Shown: positions 16,077-27,000 of the stretch, in pieces
Position numbering within the stretch: position 1 is the stretch's first letter
Layout of the letters: every line of letters starts with the position of its first letter
Origin: Oscillospiraceae bacterium
GTDB taxonomy: Bacteria > Bacillota > Clostridia > Oscillospirales > Ruminococcaceae
Reading direction: 5' to 3'
NCBI GenBank assembly: GCA_031253495.1
Contig: JAIRWC010000002.1
Location: forward strand, 1-64,000
Length of the DNA: 64,000 nucleotides
Notes under the pieces: generated by a model
Told to the model about the DNA's origin: nothing
The model's input: the letters and a program-made list of their open reading frames with translations, nothing else
Databases searched by the model: none
Made by a program: the position numbers and the translations under genes

Positions 16077-16102
16077 TGTACAAACGACTATACGCGGAGG
16101 TA

Positions 16103-16190
16103 AAAGGTTGAAAAACAAGAAAGGACGAATCGCCATGCCGCAATTTTCATTGAGTTTTGCGCAGGGTGAGGCGGCATGGTCATAAAAATG
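16103..16190 (+). repeat. 88-bp start-codon element, copy 1 (sigE)
   Basis: One of three 88-bp copies (others 46775-46862 and 59240-59327). Layout: AAAGGTTGAAAAA leader, an AAGGA Shine-Dalgarno, a 16-codon micro-ORF, an SD-like AGGGTGAGG, and two in-frame ATGs of the downstream gene (16176, 16188). The decamers CCATGCCGC/GCGGCATGG at 16132-16141 and 16171-16180 pair, placing both start codons in one stem; here the closing pair is G-U instead of A-U. It differs from copy 3 at only about four positions. Confidence 0.8.
16135..16185 (+). CDS. Micro-ORF 1 in the 88-bp element (leader peptide candidate)
   Basis: Encodes MPQFSLSFAQGEAAWS. AAGGA lies 9 nt upstream of the ATG. The stop TAA falls 2 nt before the second ATG of sigE and 5 nt after the first, so the frames overlap and translation could be coupled. 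The coding sequence is identical in copy 3. Expression is unproven. Confidence 0.4.
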   Translation: MPQFSLSFAQGEAAWS

Positions 16191-16850
16191 AAACGGTTCC
16201 GAAAAATCGCGACCGAACCCCGCGCGAACGGGGCGGAACAGTTTCCGCCGCCGCTCACGCCGAAAGAAGAGGAAACGGCTTTCGCCATGCTGGCGACCGA
16301 TTATTACGGTGCCCGCGAAACGCTGATTATCCATAATTTGAGATTGGTCGCGCACATAGCGAAAAAGTTCAAGTCCGTCGGCGCCGACATTGAGGATTTG
16401 ACTTCAATCGGCGTAATCGGGCTGATTAAGGCGGTCGGCGCCTTCAACCCCGACAAAAACGTCAAATTGGCCACCTACGCTTCGCGCTGCATTGAAAACG
16501 AGATACTGATGTTCTTGAGAAAATCAAACGAATACAAACATGAAATTTCAATTGACGAACCGCTTAACAGAGACCGCGAAGGGAACGAACTGTTTTTGTC
16601 CGACGTTTTGGGCGCCGAAAACGATACGGTAAACGCCGATATGGAAAACGACGCCGAAAGAAATTCGCTGCTTTCGGCAATAGACAGGCTCCCCTTGCGC
16701 GAAAGGCGGATTATGGAGATAAGGTTCGGGTTAAACGGCGAAAAGGAGCGCACGCAAAAAGAAGCGGCGGAGATAATGGGGATTTCTCAAAGCTATATTT
16801 CAAGATTGGAAAAGAGGATTGTGGAAAAGCTGAGGAAAGAGCTGGAATAA
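16176..16850 (+). CDS. sigE: Sporulation-type RNA polymerase sigma factor, sigma-E group
   Basis: 224 residues. Regions 2 and 4 are clear: N-L-R-L-V-A-H-I-A-K-K-F, S-I-G-V-I-G-L-I-K-A-V, K-L-A-T-Y-A-S-R-C-I-E-N-E-I-L-M, then the sigma-E-like I-S-I-D-E-P-L-N-R-D-R-E-G-N-E-L block, and G-I-S-Q-S-Y-I-S-R-L-E-K-R-I in region 4.2. P-P-P-L at residue 24 marks the start of the mature-type sequence. The N-terminal extension is much shorter than the inhibitory pro-sequence of B. subtilis pro-sigma-E and lacks its hydrophobic character; no spoIIGA is adjacent. The start (ATG 16176 or 16188) is provided by the 88-bp element. Confidence 0.88.
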   Translation: MVIKMKRFRKIATEPRANGAEQFPPPLTPKEEETAFAMLATDYYGARETLIIHNLRLVAHIAKKFKSVGADIEDLTSIGVIGLIKAVGAFNPDKNVKLATYASRCIENEILMFLRKSNEYKHEISIDEPLNRDREGNELFLSDVLGAENDTVNADMENDAERNSLLSAIDRLPLRERRIMEIRFGLNGEKERTQKEAAEIMGISQSYISRLEKRIVEKLRKELE

Positions 16851-16908
16851 ACCGCCCCCGTCTCGCTTTCCGCCGCGATACGGTTTTCGAGGAGGTCTAA
16901 TAAGTTTT

Positions 16909-17292
16909 TTACTCCCCGCAAATAACCCCGAATAATTCCTCGGCGCGTTCAAATTCCCCAATCAGCGCCAAATACCCGAATAACGCTTCCAATCCCGTGG
17001 CGCGGCGGTAATCCTCCGGTTCGGCCGATTTCGGGACGCGGGGGTTGGCGTTGCGCCCCCGCCGTAATATATCCGCCTCTTCTTCGGTAAGGAGCGGCTT
17101 TATCAGCCCGGCGGCGTTCGCCTGATAGGCGGCGCGCGCCTTTTCCGCCGCATCGGAGTGAAGTTTGCGGGACGGCATGGAACCGTTTAAAATTATTCTG
17201 CCGCGAACGAGAACTTCATATACGCTGTCGCCGAAAAACGCCAGCGTAAGGGGGCTGTAATTCCTCGCTTTTTCTTTGGTAATAATTTTCAT
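16909..17292 (-). CDS. mrnC: Mini-ribonuclease 3 (23S rRNA maturation)
   Basis: 127 residues: an RNase III catalytic domain without the dsRNA-binding domain, which in Firmicutes trims 23S rRNA precursors. L-A-F-F-G-D-S-V-Y-E near residue 18 carries the catalytic Asp; K-L-H and the C-terminal E-A-L-F-G-Y-L motif complete the active site. It starts 3 nt after the obgE stop and is the last gene of the ribosomal run. Often next to cysS in Firmicutes; here it follows obgE. Confidence 0.92.
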   Translation of the reverse strand: MKIITKEKARNYSPLTLAFFGDSVYEVLVRGRIILNGSMPSRKLHSDAAEKARAAYQANAAGLIKPLLTEEEADILRRGRNANPRVPKSAEPEDYRRATGLEALFGYLALIGEFERAEELFGVICGE

Positions 17293-17295
17293 GCG

Positions 17296-18751
<1,456 letters not shown>

Positions 18752-18756
18752 GGCGA

Positions 18757-18777
18757 CCTCGGCTGAAACGACCGAGG
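18757..18777 (-). terminator. Hairpin directly after rpmA
   Basis: CCTCGG at 18757-18762 pairs with CCGAGG at 18772-18777 across a 9-nt loop, 1 nt past the rpmA stop. No U-run follows on the minus strand, so attenuation or mRNA end protection is as likely as full termination. Confidence 0.35.
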
Positions 18778-18778
18778 C

Positions 18779-19042
18779 TCAATCCGGCGAAACTGCGTAA
18801 ACGCTGACCTTTTTCCGCGTTTTGTCCATGCGCTCGAATTTCACCTTTCCGTCCGCTACGGCGAATAATGTGTGGTCGCGGCCGACGCCGACGTTACTCC
18901 CCGCGTGGATTTTCGTGCCGCGCTGACGCACGAGGATACTCCCCGCCGGAACGAACTGCCCGTCCGCCCGTTTAACGCCGAGCCGCTTCGACTCGCTGTC
19001 GCGACCGTTCTTGGTCGAACCCATCCCTTTCTTATGCGCCAT
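18779..19042 (-). CDS. rpmA: 50S ribosomal protein L27 (bL27), no cleavable N-extension
   Basis: 87 residues. [16 protein letters not shown] begins directly with the mature N-terminus. Most Firmicutes instead encode a short N-terminal extension removed by the protease Prp. An in-frame TGA lies 9 nt upstream of the ATG, so no extension can be added, and no prp gene is present between rplU and rpmA. Family blocks [19 protein letters not shown] and G-R-D-H-T-L-F-A are intact. SD AGGAAAGGG. Confidence 0.96.
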   Translation of the reverse strand: MAHKKGMGSTKNGRDSESKRLGVKRADGQFVPAGSILVRQRGTKIHAGSNVGVGRDHTLFAVADGKVKFERMDKTRKKVSVYAVSPD

Positions 19043-19109
19043 TTTATTTCACCCTTTCCTCACAGCGACGACCGGCGGGAGGAAACACCCGCCCCCGCGC
19101 TTTGCGCCC

Positions 19110-19415
19110 TTACTTGCTAATCGCCTCGATTTTGACCTTACTGTAGGGTTGGCGATGACCTTTTTTGCGTTTATAACCCTTTTTGGGCTTGTAGGTGAAC
19201 ACCGTGATTTTCTTTGATTTGCCGTTTTTGACAAGGGAAGCCCGAACCTTTGCCCCTTCGACGTAGGGACTGCCGATTACAATGTCCTCGCCGCCGAGCA
19301 ACGCCACCTTGTCGAAAACGACCTCGCCCGATTCAACGCCCAACTTTTCAACGAAAATCTCGTCTCCCTCTTTAACCTGATACTGTTTTCCACCGGTTTC
19401 GATTACCGCGTACAT
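19110..19415 (-). CDS. rplU: 50S ribosomal protein L21 (bL21)
   Basis: 101 residues. [14 protein letters not shown] start and the C-terminal [14 protein letters not shown] motif are diagnostic. It lies 34 bp after tuf, leaving little room for a separate leader, so it is probably transcribed with tuf. rpmA follows after 67 bp. Confidence 0.96.
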   Translation of the reverse strand: MYAVIETGGKQYQVKEGDEIFVEKLGVESGEVVFDKVALLGGEDIVIGSPYVEGAKVRASLVKNGKSKKITVFTYKPKKGYKRKKGHRQPYSKVKIEAISK

Positions 19416-19449
19416 TTCAATACCCCTTTTAATTAATCTCGCTTTGCGA

Positions 19450-20652
19450 TTATTCGCTTACTTTGATTACCGCGCCGGAACCCACCGTCTTACCGCCCTC
19501 GCGGATGGCGAAACGCGAACCCTCTTCAATGGCGATGGGGGTAATCAATTCAACGTCTATGGTTACATGGTCGCCGGGCATACACATTTCCTTGTCCGCC
19601 GCCAACTTAATAACGCCGGTTACGTCGGTCGTGCCGAAGAAGAACTGCGGTCTGTAATTGGAGAAGAACGGCGTATGGCGCCCCCCCTCGTCTTTCGTAA
19701 GGACGTATATCTCCGCCGAGAAATTGGTGTGGGGACGGATGGAACCCGGTTTACAGATGACCTGACCGCGCCTGATTTCGGTTCTTGCCACGCCCCTGAG
19801 AAGAACGCCGATATTGTCCCCGGCTTCCGCCTGGTCCAAGAGCTTGTGGAACATTTCTATGCCGGTGGCGACGGTGGAGCGGGGTTCGCCGGAAAGACCG
19901 ACGATTTCAACCTGGTCGTTGAGTTTAAGCGTGCCCCTCTCGACGCGCCCCGTGGCGACCGTTCCGCGACCAGGAATGGTGGTTACGGACTCAACCGACA
20001 TCATAAACGGCATATCGCTCTTGCGTTCGGGGGTGGGTATAAAATCGTCAACCGCTTTCATAAGCTCGTGAATACAGTTAAACTCGGGGGCGTTGATGTC
20101 CTGGCTGGACGAATCAAGCGCGTCTCGGGCGGAACCGCGGATAACGGGGGTATCGTCCCCGGGGAAACCGTTTTTGTTGAGTATGTCGCGGATGTCCATT
20201 TCGACAAGCTCCAAAAGTTCCTCGTCGTCAACCTCGTCGCATTTATTTATAAACACCACCATGGCGGGAACGTTTACCTGCTTCGCCAGCAAAATATGCT
20301 CTTTCGTCTGCGCCATAGGCCCGTCCGTGCCCGCTACGACAAGGATTGCGCCGTCCATCTGCGCCGCGCCGGTAATCATGTTCTTGATATAGTCGGCGTG
20401 CCCGGGACAGTCAACGTGAGCGTAATGGCGGGCGTCCGTTTCGTATTCGACGTGGGCGGTGTTGATGGTAATCCCGCGTTCTCTTTCCTCAGGGGCTTTG
20501 TCTATCATGTCGTAAGACTCAAACTTCGCCTTGCCCGCGAAAGCGAGAACCTTCGTAATTGCGGCCGTCAATGTGGTCTTTCCGTGGTCAACGTGTCCGA
20601 TTGTGCCGATGTTGACGTGAGGTTTGGTGCGTTCAAATTTTTGCTTTGCCAT
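19450..20652 (-). CDS. tuf: Elongation factor Tu
   Basis: 400 residues. Delivers aminoacyl-tRNA to the ribosome. G1 G-H-V-D-H-G-K-T-T, switch region [21 protein letters not shown] and S-A-R are present, as are domains 2 and 3. In the otherwise near-invariant domain 3 block Y-R-P-Q-F-x-F-R-T-T-D-V-T-G the arginine is glycine (residue 340, codon GGC), equivalent to E. coli R333, a position where mutations confer pulvomycin resistance. ATG with AGGAGG upstream. Only this tuf copy is in the window. Confidence 0.97.
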   Translation of the reverse strand: MAKQKFERTKPHVNIGTIGHVDHGKTTLTAAITKVLAFAGKAKFESYDMIDKAPEERERGITINTAHVEYETDARHYAHVDCPGHADYIKNMITGAAQMDGAILVVAGTDGPMAQTKEHILLAKQVNVPAMVVFINKCDEVDDEELLELVEMDIRDILNKNGFPGDDTPVIRGSARDALDSSSQDINAPEFNCIHELMKAVDDFIPTPERKSDMPFMMSVESVTTIPGRGTVATGRVERGTLKLNDQVEIVGLSGEPRSTVATGIEMFHKLLDQAEAGDNIGVLLRGVARTEIRRGQVICKPGSIRPHTNFSAEIYVLTKDEGGRHTPFFSNYRPQFFFGTTDVTGVIKLAADKEMCMPGDHVTIDVELITPIAIEEGSRFAIREGGKTVGSGAVIKVSE

Positions 20653-20692
20653 TTTCGTTTCCTCCTAAGCGTGTTGTTTTGTTACGACTTTT

Positions 20693-20721
20693 ATTTTATC
20701 AGATTTCACCGTAAAAAACAA
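20693..20721 (-). promoter_or_regulatory. Candidate internal promoter for tuf
   Basis: Minus strand TTGTTT (20721-20716), 17-bp spacer ending TGA, TAAAAT (20698-20693), lying between fusA and tuf. Confidence 0.45.
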
Positions 20722-20732
20722 GTGTTTTTTAC
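20711..20732. promoter_or_regulatory. 22-bp palindrome overlapping the tuf -35
   Basis: GTAAAAAACA-AG-TGTTTTTTAC, a perfect palindrome. It may be an operator, or form a weak hairpin after fusA. Same architecture as 15895-15916. Confidence 0.4.
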
Positions 20733-20762
20733 AATAATTTTTCGGCGTTCGCCGATATTGCG

Positions 20763-22835
20763 TTATCCGCGGTTCCGGATACCCTCGATAATCGACTTCG
20801 GAACTTCTATATAATGGCTCGGTTCCATAACGAACTGCCCGCGCCCTTGCGTCTTGGAACGCAGGTCGTTTGAATACCCGAACATTTCCGACAGCGGAAC
20901 AAAAGCGTTGATTTGCTTAACCCCGCCGCTGTCGTCCATCCCCGAAACCGAGCCGCGCCTCGCGCTTAAATCGCCGATAACGTCGCCCATGTATTCCTCC
21001 GGAACCGTAACGCTGACCTTCATAATCGGTTCGAGCAATATGGGGACGGCTTTTCGCGAGGCTTCTTTAAACGCCATCGAGCCGGCGATTTTAAACGCCA
21101 TTTCCGAACTGTCAACCTCGTGGAACGAACCGTCGTACAGCGTTACCTTCACGTCCACCACGGGATAACCCGCCAGCGTGCCCGCCATCATCGCGCCCTT
21201 AATCCCGGCGTCAACCGCCGGAACGTATTCCTTCGGAACCGCGCCGCCGACAATTTTGTTGATAAATTCATATCCCTTGCCGGATTCGTTCGGTTCCACG
21301 CGAACCTTCACATGGGCGTACTGCCCCTTGCCGCCGGATTGACGCGCATACTTCGTATCCTGCTCCACCGAAACGGTTACGGTTTCTTTATAAGCGACCT
21401 GCGGCGCGCCCACGTTGGCCTCCACTTTGAATTCGCGCAGCAGGCGGTCTACGATAATCTCAAGGTGCAGTTCGCCCATCCCCGCGATAATGGTCTGCCC
21501 GGTTTCGCCGTCCGTAAAGGTTTTAAACGTCGGGTCTTCCTCCGCGAGCTTTGACAGGGCCACCCCCATCTTTTCCTGACCCGCTTTCGTCTTGGGTTCA
21601 ATCGCGAGGCTGATTACGGGTTCGGGGAAATCCATCGACTCCAATAAGACGGGATGGCTTTCGTCGCAGAGGGTATCACCGGTAGCGGTGTTCTTCAGCC
21701 CCACCGCCGCCGCTATGTCCCCCGCGAAACAAACGTCCAAATCCTGCCTGTGGTTGGCGTGCATCTGCAGAATTCTCCCCATGCGCTCCTTTTTGTCTTT
21801 CGTGGCGTTCAAAACGCCCGCGCCGGCCCCCACGTTACCCGAATACACCCTGAAAAAGCAAAGCTTGCCGACGAACGGGTCGGTGGCGATTTTAAACGCC
21901 AAAGCCGAAAACGGTTCTTCGTCGGAAGAATGGCGCTCACATTCGCCGCCGTTCTTCGGGTTAATCCCCTTTATCGGCGGAATATCGGTCGGGGAGGGCA
22001 TATAGTCGACAATCGCGTCCAGCAGCTTCTGCACGCCCTTGTTCTTATAAGAAGTGCCGCAAACGACGGGAACCACCGTATTGGCTATACACGCCCTGCG
22101 AATACACCTTTTCAGCTCGTCAACTGCGATTTCCTCGCCGTCGAGGAATTTCGCCATTATGCCGTCGTCGTGTTCACAAGCCGCTTCAAGAAGCTCGTTG
22201 CGGTATTTTTGCGCCAGTTCCGCCATTTCATCCGGAATATCGCTTTCCACCCACGTTTTGCCCTGTTCCTCGTCGGGATAAATTCTGGCGTTCATTTCCA
22301 CGAGGTCGATTATACCCTTGAAAGAATCCTCAGCCCCTATCGGCAGTTGTACAGGCACCGCGTTGGCTTTCAGCCGGTCTTTCATCATGCCGATTACTTT
22401 GAAGAAATCCGCGCCGACAATATCCATCTTGTTTACATAAGCCATTCGCGGGACATGATATTTATCCGCTTGCCTCCACACCGTTTCGGATTGCGGCTCG
22501 ACGCCGCCTTTGGCGCAGAACACCGTTACGGAACCGTCCAAAACGCGCAACGAACGTTCCACCTCGACGGTAAAGTCAACGTGTCCGGGGGTGTCTATGA
22601 TATTGATTCTGTGTTCTTTCCAAAACGCCGTGGTGGCCGCCGACGTTATCGTGATTCCCCGTTCCTGCTCTTGCTCCATCCAGTCCATCGTCGCCGTTCC
22701 GTCGTGAACCTCGCCGAGCTTGTAGGTTTTGCCCGTGTAAAACAGAATCCGTTCCGTCGTGGTCGTCTTCCCCGCGTCGATATGGGCCATTATACCTATA
22801 TTGCGGGTTTTGTCCAACGATACTTCTCTAACCAT
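20763..22835 (-). CDS. fusA: Elongation factor G
   Basis: 690 residues; translocation GTPase. [34 protein letters not shown] and N-K-M-D motifs, followed by domains II-V ending in the [15 protein letters not shown] block. Length and motifs fit the canonical EF-G1. It begins 3 nt after the rpsG stop with no strong Shine-Dalgarno of its own, so it is probably coupled. Confidence 0.97.
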   Translation of the reverse strand: MVREVSLDKTRNIGIMAHIDAGKTTTTERILFYTGKTYKLGEVHDGTATMDWMEQEQERGITITSAATTAFWKEHRINIIDTPGHVDFTVEVERSLRVLDGSVTVFCAKGGVEPQSETVWRQADKYHVPRMAYVNKMDIVGADFFKVIGMMKDRLKANAVPVQLPIGAEDSFKGIIDLVEMNARIYPDEEQGKTWVESDIPDEMAELAQKYRNELLEAACEHDDGIMAKFLDGEEIAVDELKRCIRRACIANTVVPVVCGTSYKNKGVQKLLDAIVDYMPSPTDIPPIKGINPKNGGECERHSSDEEPFSALAFKIATDPFVGKLCFFRVYSGNVGAGAGVLNATKDKKERMGRILQMHANHRQDLDVCFAGDIAAAVGLKNTATGDTLCDESHPVLLESMDFPEPVISLAIEPKTKAGQEKMGVALSKLAEEDPTFKTFTDGETGQTIIAGMGELHLEIIVDRLLREFKVEANVGAPQVAYKETVTVSVEQDTKYARQSGGKGQYAHVKVRVEPNESGKGYEFINKIVGGAVPKEYVPAVDAGIKGAMMAGTLAGYPVVDVKVTLYDGSFHEVDSSEMAFKIAGSMAFKEASRKAVPILLEPIMKVSVTVPEEYMGDVIGDLSARRGSVSGMDDSGGVKQINAFVPLSEMFGYSNDLRSKTQGRGQFVMEPSHYIEVPKSIIEGIRNRG

Positions 22836-22838
22836 AAC

Positions 22839-23309
22839 TTACCATTTATAATGCGCGAAAGCCTTGTTCGCCTCCGCCATCCTGTGAGTGTCGTCGCGTT
22901 TTTTGCACGCGCCGCCCTGCCCTTTAACGGCGTCGAGAATTTCGTTGGCGAGACGTTCTCTCATCGTCTTTTCGCCGCGGTTCCTCGAATACTGCTTAAG
23001 CCAGCGCAACCCCAACGTCCTTTGCCTGTTCACGCTTACGTCCATGGGAACCTGATACGTCGCGCCGCCCACCCGGCGCGCTTTTACCTCAAGGCGCGGC
23101 TTGATGTTCTCAAGCGCCTGCTCGAACATTTCAAGGGCGTCCTTACCCGTTTTCTCGCCCACAATGTCGAACGCGCCGTAAACGATTTTCTGCGCCACGC
23201 CTTTCTTGCCGTCAAGCATGATGTTGTTAATCAGCCTCGTTACCAATTCCGAACCGTACATGGGGTCCGGCAAAACATCGCGCTTGGGCACGTTACCTCT
23301 TCTCGGCAC
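22839..23309 (-). CDS. rpsG: 30S ribosomal protein S7 (uS7)
   Basis: 156 residues, the standard length, when started at GTG 23309 ([12 protein letters not shown] follows). AAGGAGG lies 8 nt upstream, inside the longer open frame that begins at 23327; that upstream start would translate the Shine-Dalgarno itself and is rejected. [13 protein letters not shown] and the R-W-L motif are intact. Primary 16S 3'-domain assembly protein. Confidence 0.96.
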   Translation of the reverse strand: MPRRGNVPKRDVLPDPMYGSELVTRLINNIMLDGKKGVAQKIVYGAFDIVGEKTGKDALEMFEQALENIKPRLEVKARRVGGATYQVPMDVSVNRQRTLGLRWLKQYSRNRGEKTMRERLANEILDAVKGQGGACKKRDDTHRMAEANKAFAHYKW

Positions 23310-23424
23310 TTTTCTTCCCTCCTTCAAATGATTGAATTCATAGGTACTCGAAAGCTAACCCGCCTCCGCCGTCCGCGGGAGATAAAAATAATATACCTCC
23401 GCTTACGCGGTCAATAACGCTAAC

Positions 23425-23850
23425 TTACTTACCTGTTGTTTTTTTCGGGCGTTTCGCCCCGTACTTAGACCTGCCCTGCATTCTCCCGTCGACGCCCTGC
23501 GCGTCGAGAGTCCCGCGGACTATGTGATAACGCACGCCCGGCAAATCCTTGACGCGCCCGCCGCGGATAAGAACGACGCTGTGTTCTTGAAGTTTATGCC
23601 CTATGCCCGGAATATAAGCGGTAACCTCAATGCCGTTCGACAGCCTAACCCTCGCGATTTTTCTCATGGCGGAATTAGGCTTTTTCGGGGTATGCGTCCT
23701 TACCGCGGTGCAGACGCCGCGCTTTTGCGGCGAAGAAATGTCGGTGGCCGCTTTCTTCAAGGTGTTCAATCCTTTTTGAAGCGCGGGCGCTTTCGATTTT
23801 TTCTCCGATATTTCCCGCCCTTTTCTTACAAGCTGATTAAATGTCGGCAA
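23425..23850 (-). CDS. rpsL: 30S ribosomal protein S12 (uS12)
   Basis: 141 residues from TTG 23850 ([10 protein letters not shown] follows), with GGAGGAGGG just upstream. The longer frame from 23883 would again translate the [13 protein letters not shown] and [13 protein letters not shown] are wild-type at the streptomycin-resistance positions. First gene of the str-type operon rpsL-rpsG-fusA-tuf, with its own promoter. Confidence 0.96.
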   Translation of the reverse strand: MPTFNQLVRKGREISEKKSKAPALQKGLNTLKKAATDISSPQKRGVCTAVRTHTPKKPNSAMRKIARVRLSNGIEVTAYIPGIGHKLQEHSVVLIRGGRVKDLPGVRYHIVRGTLDAQGVDGRMQGRSKYGAKRPKKTTGK

Positions 23851-23891
23851 TTTCCCTCCTCCTTTCCTTAAGTAATCGCACACGCTAAGTA

Positions 23892-23920
23892 ATTATATAC
23901 CGAAAAGCGGCAAAAGTCAA
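23892..23920 (-). promoter_or_regulatory. Promoter of rpsL-rpsG-fusA-tuf
   Basis: Minus strand TTGACT (23920-23915), 17-bp spacer, TATAAT (23897-23892), about 40 nt upstream of the rpsL start. A second TATAAT at 23925-23920 overlaps its -35. Confidence 0.65.
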
Positions 23921-23952
23921 TTATACCGAAAAAATTCGTTGACTTTTACCGC
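23907..23952. repeat. Inverted repeat in the rpoC-rpsL interval
   Basis: Arms 23907-23920 and 23939-23952 match at 13 of 14 positions (GCGGCAAAAGTCAA). It overlaps the str promoter -35 and could act as a partial terminator after rpoC or a regulator site. Confidence 0.45.
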
Positions 23953-24011
23953 TTTAACGGCAAAAAACGTTGCTGTTTTTATAAGATTTAGCTAAAAATC
24001 CCCGCGTTTTG

Positions 24012-27000
24012 TCAAAACTCGCCGCTTTGGGATTCCATTCCCGTGCCCGCCGGAATAAGTTTGCCGATAATAACGTTTTCTTTAAGCCCTAAAAGCGGGT
24101 CTACCTTTCCGTGGATTGCCGCTTCGGTAAGCACCCTCGTCGTTTCTTGGAACGAAGCCGCCGACAAAAAGCTGTCGGTAGCCAGCGACGCCTTCGTTAT
24201 CCCCAAAAGAAGCGGACTGTAGGTGGGATACTCGATTTTTTCCCCTACCACCCTGCGCTTGTCCAAATCCGCGTTAATCTTGGCAATCTCGTTTTTGTCA
24301 ATCGCCGACGTGGGCAAAAGGTAACTGTCGCCCGGGTTTTCAATCCTTACCTTGCGCATCATCTGGCGGACAATGACCTCGATATGCTTGTCGTTGATAT
24401 CCACGCCTTGCAAGCGGTACACTTTCTGTACCTCGGCGATAATATAATTTTGAACCGCCTGCTCCCCTTTGACGGCGAGAACGTCGTGCGGGTTCACGCT
24501 TCCCTCCGTTATGGGGTCGCCCGCCTCAATCCGGTCGCCTTCTTCCACCTTCAGCCGATAACCGAACGGTGCGGAATAGCTTTCCGACGAGCCGTCGTCC
24601 GCCGTTACGGTAATGTGGCGCGTTTTCTTGATTTCCTCTATTTTAACGGTTCCCGTGAGCCGCGACATAATAGCGCTGGATTTGGGGCGGCGGCTTTCAA
24701 AAAGCTCTTCCACGCGCGGCAGACCCTGCGTTATATCCTCCGCCGAAGCGATGCCGCCCGTATGGAAAGTTCTCATTGTCAGCTGGGTTCCCGGTTCGCC
24801 TATGGACTGCGCCGCGATTATCCCGACCGCTTCGCCTATTTTAATGGGCTGACCGTCCGCCAACGACGCCCCGTAACACTTCGCGCAGACGCCGTGCCGC
24901 GCCGCGCAGGTGAGCACTGAACGGATTTTTACCGTTTTAACTTGGGATTTCGCGATTATTTGCGCGTCCTCGTCCTTGATTAAGCGACTGTTCGGTACGA
25001 GAACGTTCCCCGCCTCGTCCTCGAAATCCTCGACGAGATACCTGCCCCTCAACCTTTCCTCCAACGGCTCTATTAACTCTTTGCCCTCGCGTATTTCATA
25101 AACGTCTATGCCGTTTTCCGTATGGCAGTCGTCCGTCCTTATTATGACTTCCTGCGAAACGTCCACAAGACGCCGGGTCAGATAACCCGAGTCCGCCGTT
25201 CGCAGGGCGGTGTCCGCCAAGCCTTTTCTCGCGCCGCGCGAGGAAATGAAATACTCAAGGATATTCAGACCCTCGCGGTAATTGGAGCGAATGGGGATTT
25301 CTATGGTTTCGCCCGAGGTGTTCGCAATCAGACCCCTCATTCCGGCGAGCTGGCGTATCTGGTTGATGCTACCCCTCGCGCCGGAATCCGCCATCATATA
25401 AATCGGGTTGGACTTGTCGAGCGTTCCGGTAAGTTCTTTTGAAACCTCGACGGTCGCGTTGTTCCACACTTCAAGGACGGCGTTCTTACGTTCGGCGTTG
25501 GAGATAAAGCCTTGATTGAAGTATACGTTGATTTCCTCGACCTTTTTATCCGCTTCGTCAAGTATTATCTTCTTCTTCTCCGGAACCGAGGCGTCGCTGA
25601 CCGCAACGGTTATCGCCGCCTTTGTGGAATACTTGAACCCGAGCGCCTTGATTTTGTCGAGGACTTTCGAGGTTCTCTCCGTCCCGTGGATTTTAATGCA
25701 TTTGTCGATGATTTGCCCTAACTGGCTCTTTCCCACCTTGAAACTGATTTCAAGGTCAAAGGCGCGTTCCGGGTCGCTTCTGTCAACGAAGCCGAGGTCT
25801 TGGGGGATATGCTCGTTGAAGATAATCCTCCCCGCGGTTGTTTTAACGATTTTCGCGCGTTTTTCCCCGTTGATTTCTTTGGCGACGCGAACCCTTACGG
25901 CGGAGTGCAGTGAAATTATTCCCTCGTTATACGCCATCAAAGCCTCGTTAAAATCGCGGAACACCCTTAAATCCTTTTCGTCGGTCCCGGTTTTGCCGTC
26001 GTCGTTTTTAATGTCGTTCTCATCGATAGTTAAATAATACGAACCCAAAACCATATCCTGCGTCGGAACGACGACGGGACGCCCGTCCGACGGTTTGAGC
26101 AGGTTTTTCGCGGCGAGCATAAGCGTTTTCGCCTCGTTTCGGGCTTCTTCCGATAAGGGCAGATGCACCGCCATCTGGTCGCCGTCAAAGTCGGCGTTAT
26201 ACGCGGTGCAGACAAGCGGATGCAACTTAAGCGCCCTGCCCTCGACCAAAACCGGAGAGAACGCCTGTATTCCCAGCCTGTGAAGCGTAGGCGCGCGGTT
26301 CAAAAGGACGGGGTGGTCTTTAATCACGTCTTCCAGCACGTCCCACACGTCGTCTTTCGTGCGTTCCACCATTTTGCGCGCGCTTTTAATATTGTTGGAC
26401 AAACCGCGCTTTACGAGTTCCTTCATCACAAACGGCTTGAACAACTCAATCGCCATTTCTTTAGGTAAGCCGCACTGGTCCATTTTCAAATCGGGCCCCA
26501 CCACGATAACCGAACGCCCGGAATAATCCACGCGCTTGCCCAAAAGGTTCTGGCGGAAACGCCCCTGTTTGCCTTTCAGCATATCGGAAAGCGATTTCAG
26601 CGGGCGGTTCGACGGCCCCGTTACGGGGCGACCGTGCCTGCCGTTGTCGATAAGGGCGTCCACCGCTTCTTGAAGCATGCGCTTTTCGTTTCTGATTATG
26701 ATTTCGGGAGCGCGAAGCTCTATCATCTTGTAAAGACGGTTGTTCCTGTTGATGACCCTGCGGTAAAGGTCGTTCAAGTCCGAAGTCGCGAAACGCCCGC
26801 CGTCAAGCAGTACCATGGGACGAATATCGGGCGGGATTACCGGAACCGCTTCAAGCGTCATCCATTCGGGGCAGGCGTCGCTTTTTCTGAACGCCTCTAT
26901 TACGTCAAGCCTTTTGAGCAGTTTAAGCCTCTTTTGCCCCTGCTGGGTGTTTTGCAACTGTTCTTTCAGCTCCCGTGAAACCCACTCGGTGTTGTTGACC

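Larger units (their letters stand above)
15742..16102. other. Intergenic control region between exopolysaccharide locus and sigE
   Basis: 361 bases without a convincing gene. It holds the polysaccharide promoter (15833-15861), the palindrome 15895-15916, half a family B repeat (15964-15989) and a full family C palindrome (16046-16076). TATAAT boxes reading toward sigE occur at 15942 and 16019, but neither has a good -35. Confidence 0.6.

Noticed and set aside
15927..16355. Minus-strand open frames across the 88-bp elements (also near 59267 and 58770)
   Set aside because: The element happens to be open in several antisense frames, so similar peptides appear at two loci, but there is no RBS and no orientation to match the downstream genes; the + strand layout is consistent in all three copies.
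19444..20814. 456-codon open frame on the + strand opposite tuf
   Set aside because: Antisense shadow of EF-Tu; composition rich in Arg/Gly/Phe, with no RBS or known domain.
21654..23417. 587-codon open frame on the + strand opposite fusA and rpsG
   Set aside because: It mirrors the third-codon-position bias of the highly conserved genes on the other strand and shows no protein-like motifs.
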